Part shown: positions 16,864 to 25,765 of the stretch, piece after piece | Numbering within the stretch: the first letter of the stretch is position 1 | How the letters are laid out: every line of letters starts with the position of its first letter | Source of the DNA: Geothrix sp. | GTDB lineage: Bacteria; Acidobacteriota; Holophagae; Holophagales; Holophagaceae | Length of the DNA stretch: 64,000 nucleotides | Assembly (NCBI RefSeq): GCF_020622065.1 | Contig: NZ_JAHRYQ010000001.1 | Location: 1,961,999 to 2,025,998, forward strand | Direction of reading: 5' to 3' | Program-made: the position numbers and the translations under genes | The notes under the pieces: generated by a model | Seen by the model: the letters and a program-made list of their open reading frames with translations, nothing else | Told to the model about the DNA's origin: nothing | The model's database searches: none

Positions 16864-17919
16864 ATGCGTGATTTCAGGATCGCGGTCATCCCCGGCGACG
16901 GCATCGGCAAAGAGGTGGTACCCGAAGGCATTCGCGTGCTGGAGGCCGCCGCCGCGAAGCACGGCCTTCGCTTCCGATGGGATGAATTCCCTTGGAGCTG
17001 TGAGCACTTCCTCCAGCACGGCCGCATGATGCCTGAAGACGGCCTCGACCAGATCCGCCGCCACGATGCCATCTTCCTCGGCGCCGTGGGCTTTCCCGGC
17101 GTGCCCGACCACATCTCCCTGTGGGGCCTGCTCATCCCCATCCGTCGGGGCTTCCGCCAGTACGCCAACCTGCGTCCCGTGAAGCTCATGCCCGGCGTGC
17201 CCTGCCCGCTCGCGGGCCGCCAGGTGGGCGACATCGACTTCATGGTGGTGCGGGAGAACAACGAAGGCGAGTACTCCAGCATCGGCGGCCGGCTCTACGA
17301 AGGCACCGATCAGGAGATGGCCGTGCAGCAGAGCGTCTTCACGCGGCAGGGCGTGGATCGCATCCTGAAGGTGGCCTTCGACATCGCCCAGTCGCGACCG
17401 AAGAAACACCTCACTTCAGCCACCAAGTCCAACGGGATCGCCATCACCATGCCCTACTGGGATGAGCGGGTGAAGGCCATGTCCGCGGCCTACCCGGAAG
17501 TGAAGGTCGATCAGTTCCACATCGACATCCTCTGCGCCCAGTTCGTGCGCAACCCGCACTGGTTCGATGTGGTGGTGGGCTCCAACCTCTTCGGCGACAT
17601 CCTCTCGGACCTTGGCCCCGGCTGCACGGGCACCATCGCCATCGCGCCCAGCGCGAACCTGAATCCCGAGCGCGAGTTCCCCTCCATGTTCGAACCCGTC
17701 CACGGCTCGGCGCCCGACATCTACGGTCAGGGCATCGCCAACCCCATCGGTCAGATCTGGGCCGGGGCGATGATGCTCGACCACCTGGGCTGCCCCGAGG
17801 CCGGCGCCTCAGTCATGGCCGCCATCGAGACGGTCCTCGCCAGCGGCCTTCGTACGCCGGACATGGGCGGCCAGGCCCGCACCACGGACATGGGCAAGGC
17901 CATCGCCGACGCGGTGTGA
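16864..17919 (+). CDS. Tartrate / D-malate dehydrogenase
   Basis: A 351-residue member of the isocitrate/isopropylmalate dehydrogenase family. Start at 16864, after AGGAGGACGCC; an earlier in-frame ATG at 16837 has no ribosome site. IAVIPGDGIGKEVVPEG, FLGAVGFPGVPDH, RPVKLMPG, VVRENNEGEYS, SNLFGDILSDLG and FEPVHGSAPDI are diagnostic. The WGLLIPIRRGFRQYAN substrate loop fits the tartrate/D-malate (TtuC/DmlA) branch rather than LeuB. It oxidises D-malate or tartrate with NAD and a divalent metal. No leu genes are nearby. Flanking transporters support a dicarboxylate role. Confidence 0.88.
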   Translation: MRDFRIAVIPGDGIGKEVVPEGIRVLEAAAAKHGLRFRWDEFPWSCEHFLQHGRMMPEDGLDQIRRHDAIFLGAVGFPGVPDHISLWGLLIPIRRGFRQYANLRPVKLMPGVPCPLAGRQVGDIDFMVVRENNEGEYSSIGGRLYEGTDQEMAVQQSVFTRQGVDRILKVAFDIAQSRPKKHLTSATKSNGIAITMPYWDERVKAMSAAYPEVKVDQFHIDILCAQFVRNPHWFDVVVGSNLFGDILSDLGPGCTGTIAIAPSANLNPEREFPSMFEPVHGSAPDIYGQGIANPIGQIWAGAMMLDHLGCPEAGASVMAAIETVLASGLRTPDMGGQARTTDMGKAIADAV

Positions 17920-17944
17920 CCCTATCGCGACGAGCTCAGTCGCC

Positions 17945-17950
17945 TATACT
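17945..17950 (+). promoter_or_regulatory. -10 element TATACT before the NHL lipoprotein gene
   Basis: TATACT lies 33 bases ahead of the ATG at 17983. The region 17 bases upstream has no convincing -35, so this is a weak or activator-dependent promoter at best. Confidence 0.35.
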
Positions 17951-17982
17951 GTTCCGGCCTTTCCCCCTGTCCCGGAGCCGCT

Positions 17983-20211
17983 ATGTCCATGGTGACCGTC
18001 CTCTCCTGCTGGACCATCCAGGCTGAAAAGGGCCGCCGGCTTTTCGGGAAACCCCTGGCCCTGATCGCGACGGGCCTTCTATTGGCCGCGGCACTGGCCT
18101 GCGGGAGCCGGAACGGCGGGACCCAGGCCGCCGCCCCCACCCCGACGCCGGCCCCGACCATCAGCTCCTTCCGCGCGCCCTCCTACCTTCTCGGTGGCTC
18201 CTCTTCGGCCCAGCTGGCCTGGCAGGTCACCGGGGCCACCAGCCTGACCCTCGACCAGGGGATCGGAACCGTCACCGGTTCCACCTGCTGGGTTCATCCC
18301 AACCAGACCACCACCTATACCCTGACGGCCAGCAATGCCGGCGGGAGCGTCAGCGCCACCTGCACGCTGACAGTCTTTCCGGCGACCGCCGGTTCCGCCA
18401 GCCTGCTGGCGAGCATCCCCAATGCACCCGTCGTCGATGGACCCGCGGCCTTCGCCAGGTTCAACTACACCTCGGCCGTGGTGGCGGACCCCTCCGGCAA
18501 CCTGCTCATCGCCGACTACGGGAACCGGGCCATCCGCATGCTCTCGCCCCAGGGCCAAGTGTCGACGCCGCTCCCTGCCCTGCCCCAGGGAGGTCCGTCG
18601 TACATGACCATGGGGCCCTCCGGGAATGTCTATTTCTTCGTGGGATCCTCGCTGTGCCGCTTCAGGCCCGGGGGCGCGCCGGCCACCCTGGCGGGCGTTC
18701 CCGACCAGGTGGGAAGCGCGGATGGCGTGGGGGCCTCGGCCCTCTTCAACGGTCCCAGGGGCCTGGCCGTGGATGCCGCCGAGAACATCTATGTGGCGGA
18801 CACCGGGAACCACACCATCCGGATGGTCACGCCCCAGGGGCAGGTGAGCACCCTCGCCGGATCGCCCGGGATGACGGGACGCATCGATGGGACCGGGGTT
18901 TCGGCCCGGTTCCTCCGGCCGAGCGGGCTCGTGGTGGATGCCTCCGGCAGCCTCCTCGTGGTGGACAGCGGCAACGGGGCCATCCGGTCGATCACCCCAG
19001 GAGGGGTCGTCACCACCCGCGCCCCCTGGCCGACCACCCTGCCCCTCTGGAATCCCAACGCCCTGGCGCTCGGCCCCGACGGTAGCCTGTTTGTGGGCGG
19101 AGAGAACGCCATCGCCAGGATCACCCCGGCGGGCGCGGTCTCGATCTTCGCCGGTGCGGAAGGGAAATTGGGCTGGATCGATGGTCCCGGGGCCACGGCC
19201 AGGTTCTCCACCATCTCCGGGTTGACCGTGGATGCCACGGGGCAAGTGCTGGTCGCCGACTACCAGAACAGTGCGATCCGCGCCATCAAGCCCGATGGCG
19301 AGGTGACCACCCTGGTGGGCCAGCGAAGGCCCGCCCTTTTCGGTCCCGTGAACTTCGGCATGGACGCCGCAGGCAATGCCTTCCTCCCGGCCAGCAACAA
19401 CACGATCCTGAAAATCACCCCCTCTGGTACCGTCAGCACCTACGCCGGAGTTCCCAACCAGAGCGGAGCCCTCGATGGGCCGGCCTCCCAGGCCCTGTTC
19501 GGCGCGGCCGTCAGCACGACTGTCGACGGGGCCGGCAATGTCTTCGTCACGGATGCCCTGAACGCGACCCTTCGGAAGATCACGCCCGCCGGGCAGGTCA
19601 CGACGGTGGCCGGCGCCGCCGGCCTTACGGGGACGCAGGACGGCCTGGGCTCCCAGGCCCGGTTCACCGCCCCCGCGGGACTCGCCGCCGATGCCCAGGG
19701 CAACCTCTATGTAACGGATGGCAACGCCATCCGGCGCGTGGGCCCCGACGGCCTGGTCACCACCCTCGCCGGAGCCGCCGGGCAGGCCGGACTGACCGAC
19801 GGCACCGGCACCTCGGCGAGGTTCGACCGTCCCTACGGCCTCGCCGTGGATCCATCAGGCATCCTTTTCGTGGCGGACTGCGGCAATGCCGCCATTCGCC
19901 GAGTCAGTCCCGAGGGGGGGGTGACCACCCTCCGGTTCACCCTGGGCAGTGCGGGCAGCGCCAGCGCGGCTGATGGGGGCAAGCTCCTCTACGCCCCCTC
20001 CGGCATCGCCGTGGACCGCAACGGCAGCATCCTCGTCCAGGACATCGGCGGGCCGGGGCCCTTGCAGATCTCCTCCAGCGGCGTGGCCTGTCGGGTTCCG
20101 GTCTTCAACACGCCCGACACCCTGAACTTCACCGGCTCGGGTCTCGCCCTCCGCAATGGGGTTCTCTACACCGCCTCCGCCTGGGGTGTCCTGCGGCTGA
20201 ACCTCAACTGA
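17983..20211 (+). CDS. NHL-repeat beta-propeller lipoprotein
   Basis: A 742-residue protein. A signal peptide (about 24-40) ends in a lipobox AALAC, so it is likely a lipoprotein. A short Ig-like domain follows (about 60-130: WQVTGATSLTLDQG, TYTLTASNAGGSV). The rest is a series of NHL repeats of about 45-55 residues, each with a core such as GLAVDAAENIYVADTGNHTIRMV, interspersed with VSTLAGSPG-type turns; ten or more repeats are visible, enough for one or two propellers. Substrate or partner is unknown. Confidence 0.85.
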   Translation: MSMVTVLSCWTIQAEKGRRLFGKPLALIATGLLLAAALACGSRNGGTQAAAPTPTPAPTISSFRAPSYLLGGSSSAQLAWQVTGATSLTLDQGIGTVTGSTCWVHPNQTTTYTLTASNAGGSVSATCTLTVFPATAGSASLLASIPNAPVVDGPAAFARFNYTSAVVADPSGNLLIADYGNRAIRMLSPQGQVSTPLPALPQGGPSYMTMGPSGNVYFFVGSSLCRFRPGGAPATLAGVPDQVGSADGVGASALFNGPRGLAVDAAENIYVADTGNHTIRMVTPQGQVSTLAGSPGMTGRIDGTGVSARFLRPSGLVVDASGSLLVVDSGNGAIRSITPGGVVTTRAPWPTTLPLWNPNALALGPDGSLFVGGENAIARITPAGAVSIFAGAEGKLGWIDGPGATARFSTISGLTVDATGQVLVADYQNSAIRAIKPDGEVTTLVGQRRPALFGPVNFGMDAAGNAFLPASNNTILKITPSGTVSTYAGVPNQSGALDGPASQALFGAAVSTTVDGAGNVFVTDALNATLRKITPAGQVTTVAGAAGLTGTQDGLGSQARFTAPAGLAADAQGNLYVTDGNAIRRVGPDGLVTTLAGAAGQAGLTDGTGTSARFDRPYGLAVDPSGILFVADCGNAAIRRVSPEGGVTTLRFTLGSAGSASAADGGKLLYAPSGIAVDRNGSILVQDIGGPGPLQISSSGVACRVPVFNTPDTLNFTGSGLALRNGVLYTASAWGVLRLNLN

Positions 20212-20213
20212 TC

Positions 20214-20237
20214 GGTCGCTGCGCTCGCGGCGCGACC
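20214..20237. terminator. Hairpin after the NHL gene
   Basis: Stem GGTCGC/GCGACC with a GC-rich loop, followed by TTATT on the plus strand. It sits between convergent genes. Confidence 0.45.
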
Positions 20238-20250
20238 TTATTCATGGATA

Positions 20251-20748
20251 TCAGCGAGGCCGGATCGGCCCCTCCCCGGGCGGACCGCCTTCCTGACGCC
20301 GTTTCACCAGGTCCTGGAGCCGCCGGGCGGCCCTGCCGCGCAGGCGGATCAGGCGGCCTTCCGGCCCCAGCCGGAACTCGGCGGCGCTCATGAAGGCCCA
20401 GGTGGAGGCGTTCGCCTCCTTCTCGATCCGGATCTGGTCCCAGGGGATGGAGGCCGGCCCCTGCCACCAGGCGGGCTGGAAGGGAAAGGGCTGCTTCAGG
20501 TGCAGGCAGCGCCGCCCCACCTTGAGGGAGATGGGCGAGTGCCCCCGCAGGGCCCCGAATTCGATCTGCTGCCAGCCCAGGTTCCTCTCGATGGGATCCG
20601 TGGGATCAGCCGGGAAGGCCGCGTAGAGGGCCGGAAGGCCCATGAGCCGGTTGGTGAGCCAGGACACCCCCAGGAACACCACCGGAATGAGCAGCAGCAC
20701 GGCGGGCGGCGGCGGGGTTCCACCTCGCGGGGCGAGCAGCGCCATCAT
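20251..20748 (-). CDS. Small membrane-anchored protein, unknown
   Basis: A 165-residue protein with one or two N-terminal hydrophobic segments (PAVLLLIPVVFLGVSWLTN) and a beta-rich domain (ISLKVGRRCLHLKQPFPFQ, IPWDQIRIEKE, EFRLGPEGRLIRLRGRAA) resembling bacterial PH-like folds. Its start overlaps the mazG stop (ATGATG), so it is translated after mazG. No specific function can be given. Confidence 0.6.
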   Translation of the reverse strand: MMALLAPRGGTPPPPAVLLLIPVVFLGVSWLTNRLMGLPALYAAFPADPTDPIERNLGWQQIEFGALRGHSPISLKVGRRCLHLKQPFPFQPAWWQGPASIPWDQIRIEKEANASTWAFMSAAEFRLGPEGRLIRLRGRAARRLQDLVKRRQEGGPPGEGPIRPR

Positions 20749-21536
20749 GGCTTCGCCTTCCGCTTCGCCGCCTGCCAGGCTGTTTCCATCTGATCGAGAT
20801 CGCGATGGTCCCAGCCGCCGGCGGCCTGGGCGTCATCCTCCACGGACTCGAAGCGCCCCTTGAAGCGGATCATCTGGCGACGCAAGGCGGCGTCGGGATC
20901 CACCCCCTTCTTCCGGGCCCACTGCATGAGGCTGAAGAGCACATCGCCGAACTCCTCCTCCACGCGCACGGGGTCTGATTCGGCCTGCAGCTCGGCCACC
21001 TCCTCCTTCACCTTGTCGAGGACGCCTTCGAGATCGGGCCATTCAAAGCCCACCTTGGCGCAGCGCCGGCCGATTTCCAGGGCCTCGTCCATGGGGGACA
21101 TGGAAGCCGGGATGCCCTCCAGCAGTCGGGGCTCCGATTCGGGCGCCAGCCCCTTCTCCTCGCGCTTGATGGCGGCCCAGTTGCTGAGCACCTCTTCGGC
21201 GCCCGCCACCTCCACCTCGGCGAACACATGGGGGTGCCGGCGCACCAGCTTCTCCACCACCGCCCGCTCCACCTCATGGAGATCCCAGGCGCCGCGATCC
21301 GCCGCCAGCTGAGCGTGGAAGGCGATCTGCAGCCAGAGGTCACCGAGCTCCTCACAGAGGTGGGCCTCCGTGGCGGCATCCCCGGGCCGGTGCGCCGCCA
21401 GCGCGTCGAGCACCTCCGCCGCCTCCTCACGGAGGTAGCGGGCCAGGGTCTGGTGGTCCTGCTTCAGGTCCCAGGGACAACCGGTCTCCGGCTTGCGGAG
21501 CGCGGCCATGACAGCGCGGAGGGTCGAAGGCGTCAT
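20745..21536 (-). CDS. mazG: Nucleoside triphosphate pyrophosphohydrolase MazG
   Basis: A 263-residue protein with two MazG domains. The first carries GCPWDLKQDHQTLARYL, EEAAEVLDAL and EELGDLWLQI; the second WPDLEGVLDKVKEEVAEL and EEEFGDVLFSLM. The paired E-E-x-x-E and E-x-x-D metal sites are present in both. Length matches E. coli MazG. It hydrolyses nucleoside triphosphates to monophosphates and pyrophosphate, cleaning damaged NTPs. Confidence 0.93.
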   Translation of the reverse strand: MTPSTLRAVMAALRKPETGCPWDLKQDHQTLARYLREEAAEVLDALAAHRPGDAATEAHLCEELGDLWLQIAFHAQLAADRGAWDLHEVERAVVEKLVRRHPHVFAEVEVAGAEEVLSNWAAIKREEKGLAPESEPRLLEGIPASMSPMDEALEIGRRCAKVGFEWPDLEGVLDKVKEEVAELQAESDPVRVEEEFGDVLFSLMQWARKKGVDPDAALRRQMIRFKGRFESVEDDAQAAGGWDHRDLDQMETAWQAAKRKAKP

Positions 21537-21641
21537 GGTCCCAGTGTAGGCGAGAGCCCCCTTTCGGTGCGGCGGGTCCCGAAAAGCCCTGGCACGAAAT
21601 ACCTGTCTCGACTACTTTCTAGCGATCATCCGAGAGGTCGT

Positions 21642-22421
21642 ATGTTCCGTGCGTGGTCCCGCCCCCTGGCGCTGTGCCTTCTCCTGCTGCCTGGGAGTGC
21701 CTTGAGCTCCCAGGGATTCGCAGACGAGATCCAGGTCTACACCAACGACATCCAGAAACCCGGGAAAGTGGGGCTGGAGCTGCACCTCAACCGGATCCTC
21801 CAGGGACCGAAGGAGGCGCCGCCTGGGCTGCCCTTCAACGGGTCCTGGAACCTCACCCCCGAGATCTCGTACGGGCTCCTGCCCTCTCTGGACATCGGCC
21901 TCTACCTGCCCACGGCCCTCGACACGGACCACCACTACCGGTTCTCGGGGCCCAAATTCCGCCTGAAATGGCTGCCCATCCGGGGCGCAGGTGAGGAGGC
22001 CGCGGGGCCCTTCCTCGGCCTGAACCTTGAGGTGGCCCGCACAAACCGCAGCTTCTCCGACCTGCGCTGGGAGACCGAATTGCGCGGCCTCGCGGGCATC
22101 CAGGGCCAGGACTGGCTCCTGGCCGTGAACCCGGTCTTCACCTGGCCGCTGTCCGACGGCCAGGGGCGCGGCACCCCGGATTTCGCCACGGCCTGGAAGG
22201 CCACCTACACCCGGTGGAAGACCGCCGCTCCGGGGCTGGAGCTCTACCTTGACCACGGCCTGCTGAATCAGGTGGATCTCTCCCGCGAGCAGAGCCAGCG
22301 CCTGTTCCTGACGCTCGATGTGGACCACGCCCCTCTCGTGTTCAATGTGGGTCTCGGCCGCGGGCTCACCGCCGCGTCAGAGCGATGGACCCTCAAGTTC
22401 ATCTTCGAGTTCGCATTCTGA
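21642..22421 (+). CDS. Outer-membrane beta-barrel protein
   Basis: A 259-residue protein from the ATG at 21642; a longer in-frame opening lies opposite mazG. A signal peptide (1-20, LCLLLLPGSALSSQGFA) is followed by alternating amphipathic strands, such as GKVGLELHLNRIL, PEISYGLLPSLDIGLYLPT and ERWTLKFIFEFAF, the last ending in Phe as outer-membrane barrels do. It resembles small MetA-type/porin-like proteins; cargo unknown. Promoter probably lies in the AT-richer stretch 21590-21640. Confidence 0.7.
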   Translation: MFRAWSRPLALCLLLLPGSALSSQGFADEIQVYTNDIQKPGKVGLELHLNRILQGPKEAPPGLPFNGSWNLTPEISYGLLPSLDIGLYLPTALDTDHHYRFSGPKFRLKWLPIRGAGEEAAGPFLGLNLEVARTNRSFSDLRWETELRGLAGIQGQDWLLAVNPVFTWPLSDGQGRGTPDFATAWKATYTRWKTAAPGLELYLDHGLLNQVDLSREQSQRLFLTLDVDHAPLVFNVGLGRGLTAASERWTLKFIFEFAF

Positions 22422-22455
22422 GTGCCCCAGGAGGAGGGGCGAAGGGCTGGCCTCC

Positions 22456-23307
22456 CTAATCGATGCGGCGGTAGGTGCGAGGTTGAGACGGTGGTTCTGT
22501 GGATGGGGGCTGATTCCCACGCGGTGTCCCTGTGATACGAAGACTTCCTTCCGCCCCGAGCTCAAACAGTGCGTCCTGTTGTACCTGGCCCAACCCTGTC
22601 CGAAACCACCACCGACCGGAACCCCATGGGACGAACCGACCACCTGTCCAAACGATCTCAGACATCCCAGATGCATCCCCCCAAGGTTGGCGCGGCGTGA
22701 ACCGGATCACCGTCCGGTTGATCGACTCGGCAAACCGTTTCTCCACTTCCAGGAGTTGTCCTGGCCCGTTCGATTCGACGGCTTCCCACTTACCCGCGAG
22801 AGGCTCAGGGGGAAGTGTCTCACCCACGCTGAAATCCCAACCGATCGGACCTGGGCGAGGCAAGATGCGCTTGTAGGTTTCCACCGTTTCTTGGCGATCT
22901 GAACCCCCGTTCCAATCCGACCGACAGCTCCGGATTTCCAAAGTCACATCATCCAAGAGCTTCATCCGCCCTTCCCGCCAATCAAGCAGCCAGCCCATTT
23001 CAAGGAAGTTCCATTCGCGGCCGGATAGCGTATTGAACCGGAGCCTTCGGCCGTATTCGCTCGGCAAGGGCCACCCAAACGGGGGGTACACATTGTCGTA
23101 GGGCAAGTGAACATAGTGGCTCAAGGTGATGTAGAGATAGGATCTGTACCTTGGAGCGTCTGGTTCAGAAGCAAGCCTCCACGCGCCCTGAATGACTCCC
23201 GGCGTTTCCCTCACTTGATAGGCATTGAGTTTGGCAGCCGCAGCATCGGCACGCTTGGCAGGCTGATCCGCAACCTGCACGCAGACACTCAGTGGAACGA
23301 GGAACAT
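22456..23307 (-). CDS. Unknown protein following the Mur ligase fusion
   Basis: A 283-residue protein of lower GC than its neighbours and unrecognised. It is rich in Trp and Arg, and the middle (about 85-200) looks beta-stranded (EYGRRLRFNTLSGREWNF, MKLLDDVTLEIRSC). The N-terminus MFLVPLSVCVQVADQPAKRA is too short for a confident signal peptide. Its ATG is one base after the stop of the YkuD-Mur ligase gene, so the two are probably co-translated. It may have been acquired, given its composition. Confidence 0.55.
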   Translation of the reverse strand: MFLVPLSVCVQVADQPAKRADAAAAKLNAYQVRETPGVIQGAWRLASEPDAPRYRSYLYITLSHYVHLPYDNVYPPFGWPLPSEYGRRLRFNTLSGREWNFLEMGWLLDWREGRMKLLDDVTLEIRSCRSDWNGGSDRQETVETYKRILPRPGPIGWDFSVGETLPPEPLAGKWEAVESNGPGQLLEVEKRFAESINRTVIRFTPRQPWGDASGMSEIVWTGGRFVPWGSGRWWFRTGLGQVQQDALFELGAEGSLRITGTPRGNQPPSTEPPSQPRTYRRID

Positions 23308-23308
23308 C

Positions 23309-25273
23309 TTAGTCTCGCCTCAGAGATGGGTCAGATCGTTCAAGATCCTGCAAGATGTTCATCGCTAATGCGGTGAGCGAGGGATCCCGTGCGCCCATGA
23401 TGAGGATCAGGTCTCCCGCCCGCGCTCCCTCGGAGAGCTGTGTCGCCAGCCATTCCCGTGAAGGCGCGAACGCCGCAGCTACGCCGCGGGCCGTGAGGTC
23501 CGCCACGACCTCGGCAGAGCTGATGTCCCGGGCGGCGGTGCCCCCCGCGTAGAAGACCTCCAGGAACCAGAGCCGGTCGCCGGGTGCCAGTTCCGCGGCG
23601 AAGGATTCCACGAAATCGGCGCGGAGGAACTTGAGCGGACCGTAGCCGTGCGGCTGGAAGACCGCCAGCACGCGACCACCGGCGGCCCCCACGCGCAGGT
23701 GCGCGGCGCGGATCGAGGCGGCCACCTTGGCCGGGTTGTGGCCGAAGTCATCCACCACGGTGACCCCGCGCCGCGTGCCCAGCACCTGGAACCGCCGGGC
23801 CACGCCCTGGAACCGGGCCAGCGGTTCCACCATGGCGGCCAGGGGCACGCCCAGGGCGTGACAGGCCGCGAGGGCGGCCAGAGCGTTCTCGGCGTTGTGG
23901 CGGCCCGGCACCGGCAGGCGGAACGGCACGCCCTGCACCCTGAAGCAGGATCCTTCCAGCGCCAGCTGCAGGGCCTCCCCGCGGAGGCCGGCCTCGGACC
24001 CGAGGCCGAAGACCATCCCTCCTTCGGCGAACTCGTGCAGGTTCTCCGACTCGCCCACCACGACGGTCTCCCGCAGCTGGGCCCGGAAGGTGCGGAACAT
24101 CTCCGCCACGGCCCCCATTTCCTTGTGGTCCCGCTGCAGGTTCAGGATGACGCCCACGGCCGCGTGGTAGCGCACCACAGAGCCATCGCTTTCATCGGCC
24201 TCGATGATCAGCAGATCGGAGGTCCCCGCCCAGGCATTGCCCCAGCGCCCCTCGCGCTGCAGCGCCACCAGCTCGCCTCCTGTGATCACGGAAGGATCCC
24301 GGCCCGCGCCCCGCAGGATCTCGAAGATCATGGCCACGGTGGTGGATTTCCCGCTCGTGCCGGTCACGGCCACGGTGCGGTAGCGCGCCACGAGGTGCGC
24401 CAGCAGCTCGGAGCGGTGGATCACCGGTACCCCCAGGCGCCGGGCCGCGACCACATCCGGCACTTCCTCCTCCACCGCGGTGGACACCACCAGCGCGGCG
24501 CAATCGCCTTCCAGGCCCGAGCCATCCTGGGAATGGATCGCCACACCGAGGGCTTCGAGCTGGGCCCGCGCCTCGGGCCGCTGGAGCCGGTCGAAGCTGC
24601 GATCACTGCCGCTGGCCCGCCCGCCTTTGAGGGCCACGAACTGAGCCAGGGCGCTCATGCCGCTGCCCGCCACGCCCGCGAAATGCAGGCGGCCCAGGCC
24701 CAGACCGTCGCCGGGAAGATCCTCGGCAATGAGCACCAGGTCCCCTTCCGTCACGCGCTCGAAGAGGTCGGCCACCTCGGCATTGCCCATACGCACGCAG
24801 CCGTGGGAGACGGGCGAGCCCAGCTGAGACTCCTGGTTGGTGCCGTGCAGGTAGATGAACCGCGCCAGCGAATCCCGCCCCGGGCCCCGGTTCCAACCCT
24901 CCTCCAAGCCATCCAGAGTGAGCACCCGGGTCAGGATCAGATCCTCGTCGCGCGGCTCCCCCCGCCACACCTCACCCGTGGCCACGCGGCTGCGGAAGAC
25001 GGCCCCCGATTCGGCCCCCGCCCCGATGCGCGCCTGGATGCGGTGCCAGCCCGTGGGCGTGCGATAGGAGTTCTCCTCGCAGCCCAGGCCGTTCTTCGCC
25101 GTGGAGATGACCGCTTCGAACAAAAGCCGGCCATCCTCCAGAAGCCCGAGGTGCTGGCGGGCCGTGTCCACCACCAGGATCCTGGTGCCTCGCTCCGGCA
25201 CCGGCGCCCCTGCGCGCGCAAGACCCCCCAGCAGGAGGGCACGGTAGCGCGCGGCAGCGACGGGGTCGGGCAT
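23309..25273 (-). CDS. Fusion: L,D-transpeptidase (YkuD) + MurC/Mpl-type ligase
   Basis: A 654-residue two-domain protein. Residues about 30-185 are a YkuD domain with FIYLHG and SPVSHGCVRMG; His143, Ser156, His157, Cys159 and Arg161 are the expected active-site positions. From about 197 (HFAGVAGSGMSALAQF) it is a Mur ligase of the MurC/Mpl type, with the P-loop GTSGKSTT at 305-312, ADESDGS, NLQRDHKEM and VDDFGHNPAKV. No signal peptide is possible: an in-frame stop lies 14 codons upstream with no start codon between. Both domains should therefore be cytosolic. A recycling role (trimming and re-ligating muropeptides) is my inference. Confidence 0.85.
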   Translation of the reverse strand: MPDPVAAARYRALLLGGLARAGAPVPERGTRILVVDTARQHLGLLEDGRLLFEAVISTAKNGLGCEENSYRTPTGWHRIQARIGAGAESGAVFRSRVATGEVWRGEPRDEDLILTRVLTLDGLEEGWNRGPGRDSLARFIYLHGTNQESQLGSPVSHGCVRMGNAEVADLFERVTEGDLVLIAEDLPGDGLGLGRLHFAGVAGSGMSALAQFVALKGGRASGSDRSFDRLQRPEARAQLEALGVAIHSQDGSGLEGDCAALVVSTAVEEEVPDVVAARRLGVPVIHRSELLAHLVARYRTVAVTGTSGKSTTVAMIFEILRGAGRDPSVITGGELVALQREGRWGNAWAGTSDLLIIEADESDGSVVRYHAAVGVILNLQRDHKEMGAVAEMFRTFRAQLRETVVVGESENLHEFAEGGMVFGLGSEAGLRGEALQLALEGSCFRVQGVPFRLPVPGRHNAENALAALAACHALGVPLAAMVEPLARFQGVARRFQVLGTRRGVTVVDDFGHNPAKVAASIRAAHLRVGAAGGRVLAVFQPHGYGPLKFLRADFVESFAAELAPGDRLWFLEVFYAGGTAARDISSAEVVADLTARGVAAAFAPSREWLATQLSEGARAGDLILIMGARDPSLTALAMNILQDLERSDPSLRRD

Positions 25274-25393
25274 CGAAGAACTCTCGGGAAAACGGGTGGA
25301 CCCGCGGATTTCTCAGGTTCACATACTTTGAAAGAGAAGCGCTAGGCTCGGGAAACGGCGCTGTCACAATGGATCGTTTCCGGCAAGGACCGC

Positions 25394-25765
25394 ATGAAGA
25401 ACCAGCCGTTTCCCAAGCGATTCTCGTACAGCCTCCAGGGGATCCGCACGGCCTGGCAGCTGGAAGCCAGCTTCCGCTTCCAGAGCCTGATGGCGGTGGG
25501 GGTGATGGCACTGCTGGTTGTCCTGCGCCCTCCGGCGATCTGGTGGGCCCTGCTGCTGCTCAACTGCGGCCTGGTGCTCGCCGCCGAACTCTTCAACACG
25601 GCCCTGGAACACGCCCTCGATCATCTGCATCCGGAGATCCACCCCGCCATCAAGATCTCGAAGGACTGCGCCGCCGGCGCCGTCCTCGTCTTCAGCCTGA
25701 CCGCGGTGGGGACCTTCCTGGCCTTCGTCTGGTCGATGGCCGTCAGAACACCATGGCCACGCTGA
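25394..25765 (+). CDS. dgkA: Diacylglycerol/undecaprenol kinase family protein
   Basis: A 123-residue protein with three transmembrane helices. It has the DagK signature ELFNTALEHALD and IKISKDCAAGAVL, where the acidic and Lys residues bind Mg-ATP. The N-terminus RFSYSLQGIRTAWQLEASFR also fits. It phosphorylates a lipid alcohol, diacylglycerol or undecaprenol; in many bacteria the latter. It is divergent from the YkuD-Mur ligase gene and overlaps the PAP2 gene tail-to-tail by 23 bases. Confidence 0.9.
   Translation: MKNQPFPKRFSYSLQGIRTAWQLEASFRFQSLMAVGVMALLVVLRPPAIWWALLLLNCGLVLAAELFNTALEHALDHLHPEIHPAIKISKDCAAGAVLVFSLTAVGTFLAFVWSMAVRTPWPR

Noticed and set aside
21593..21610. TGGCACG as a sigma-54 site before the beta-barrel gene
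   Set aside because: The -12 position has CT where GC is required.
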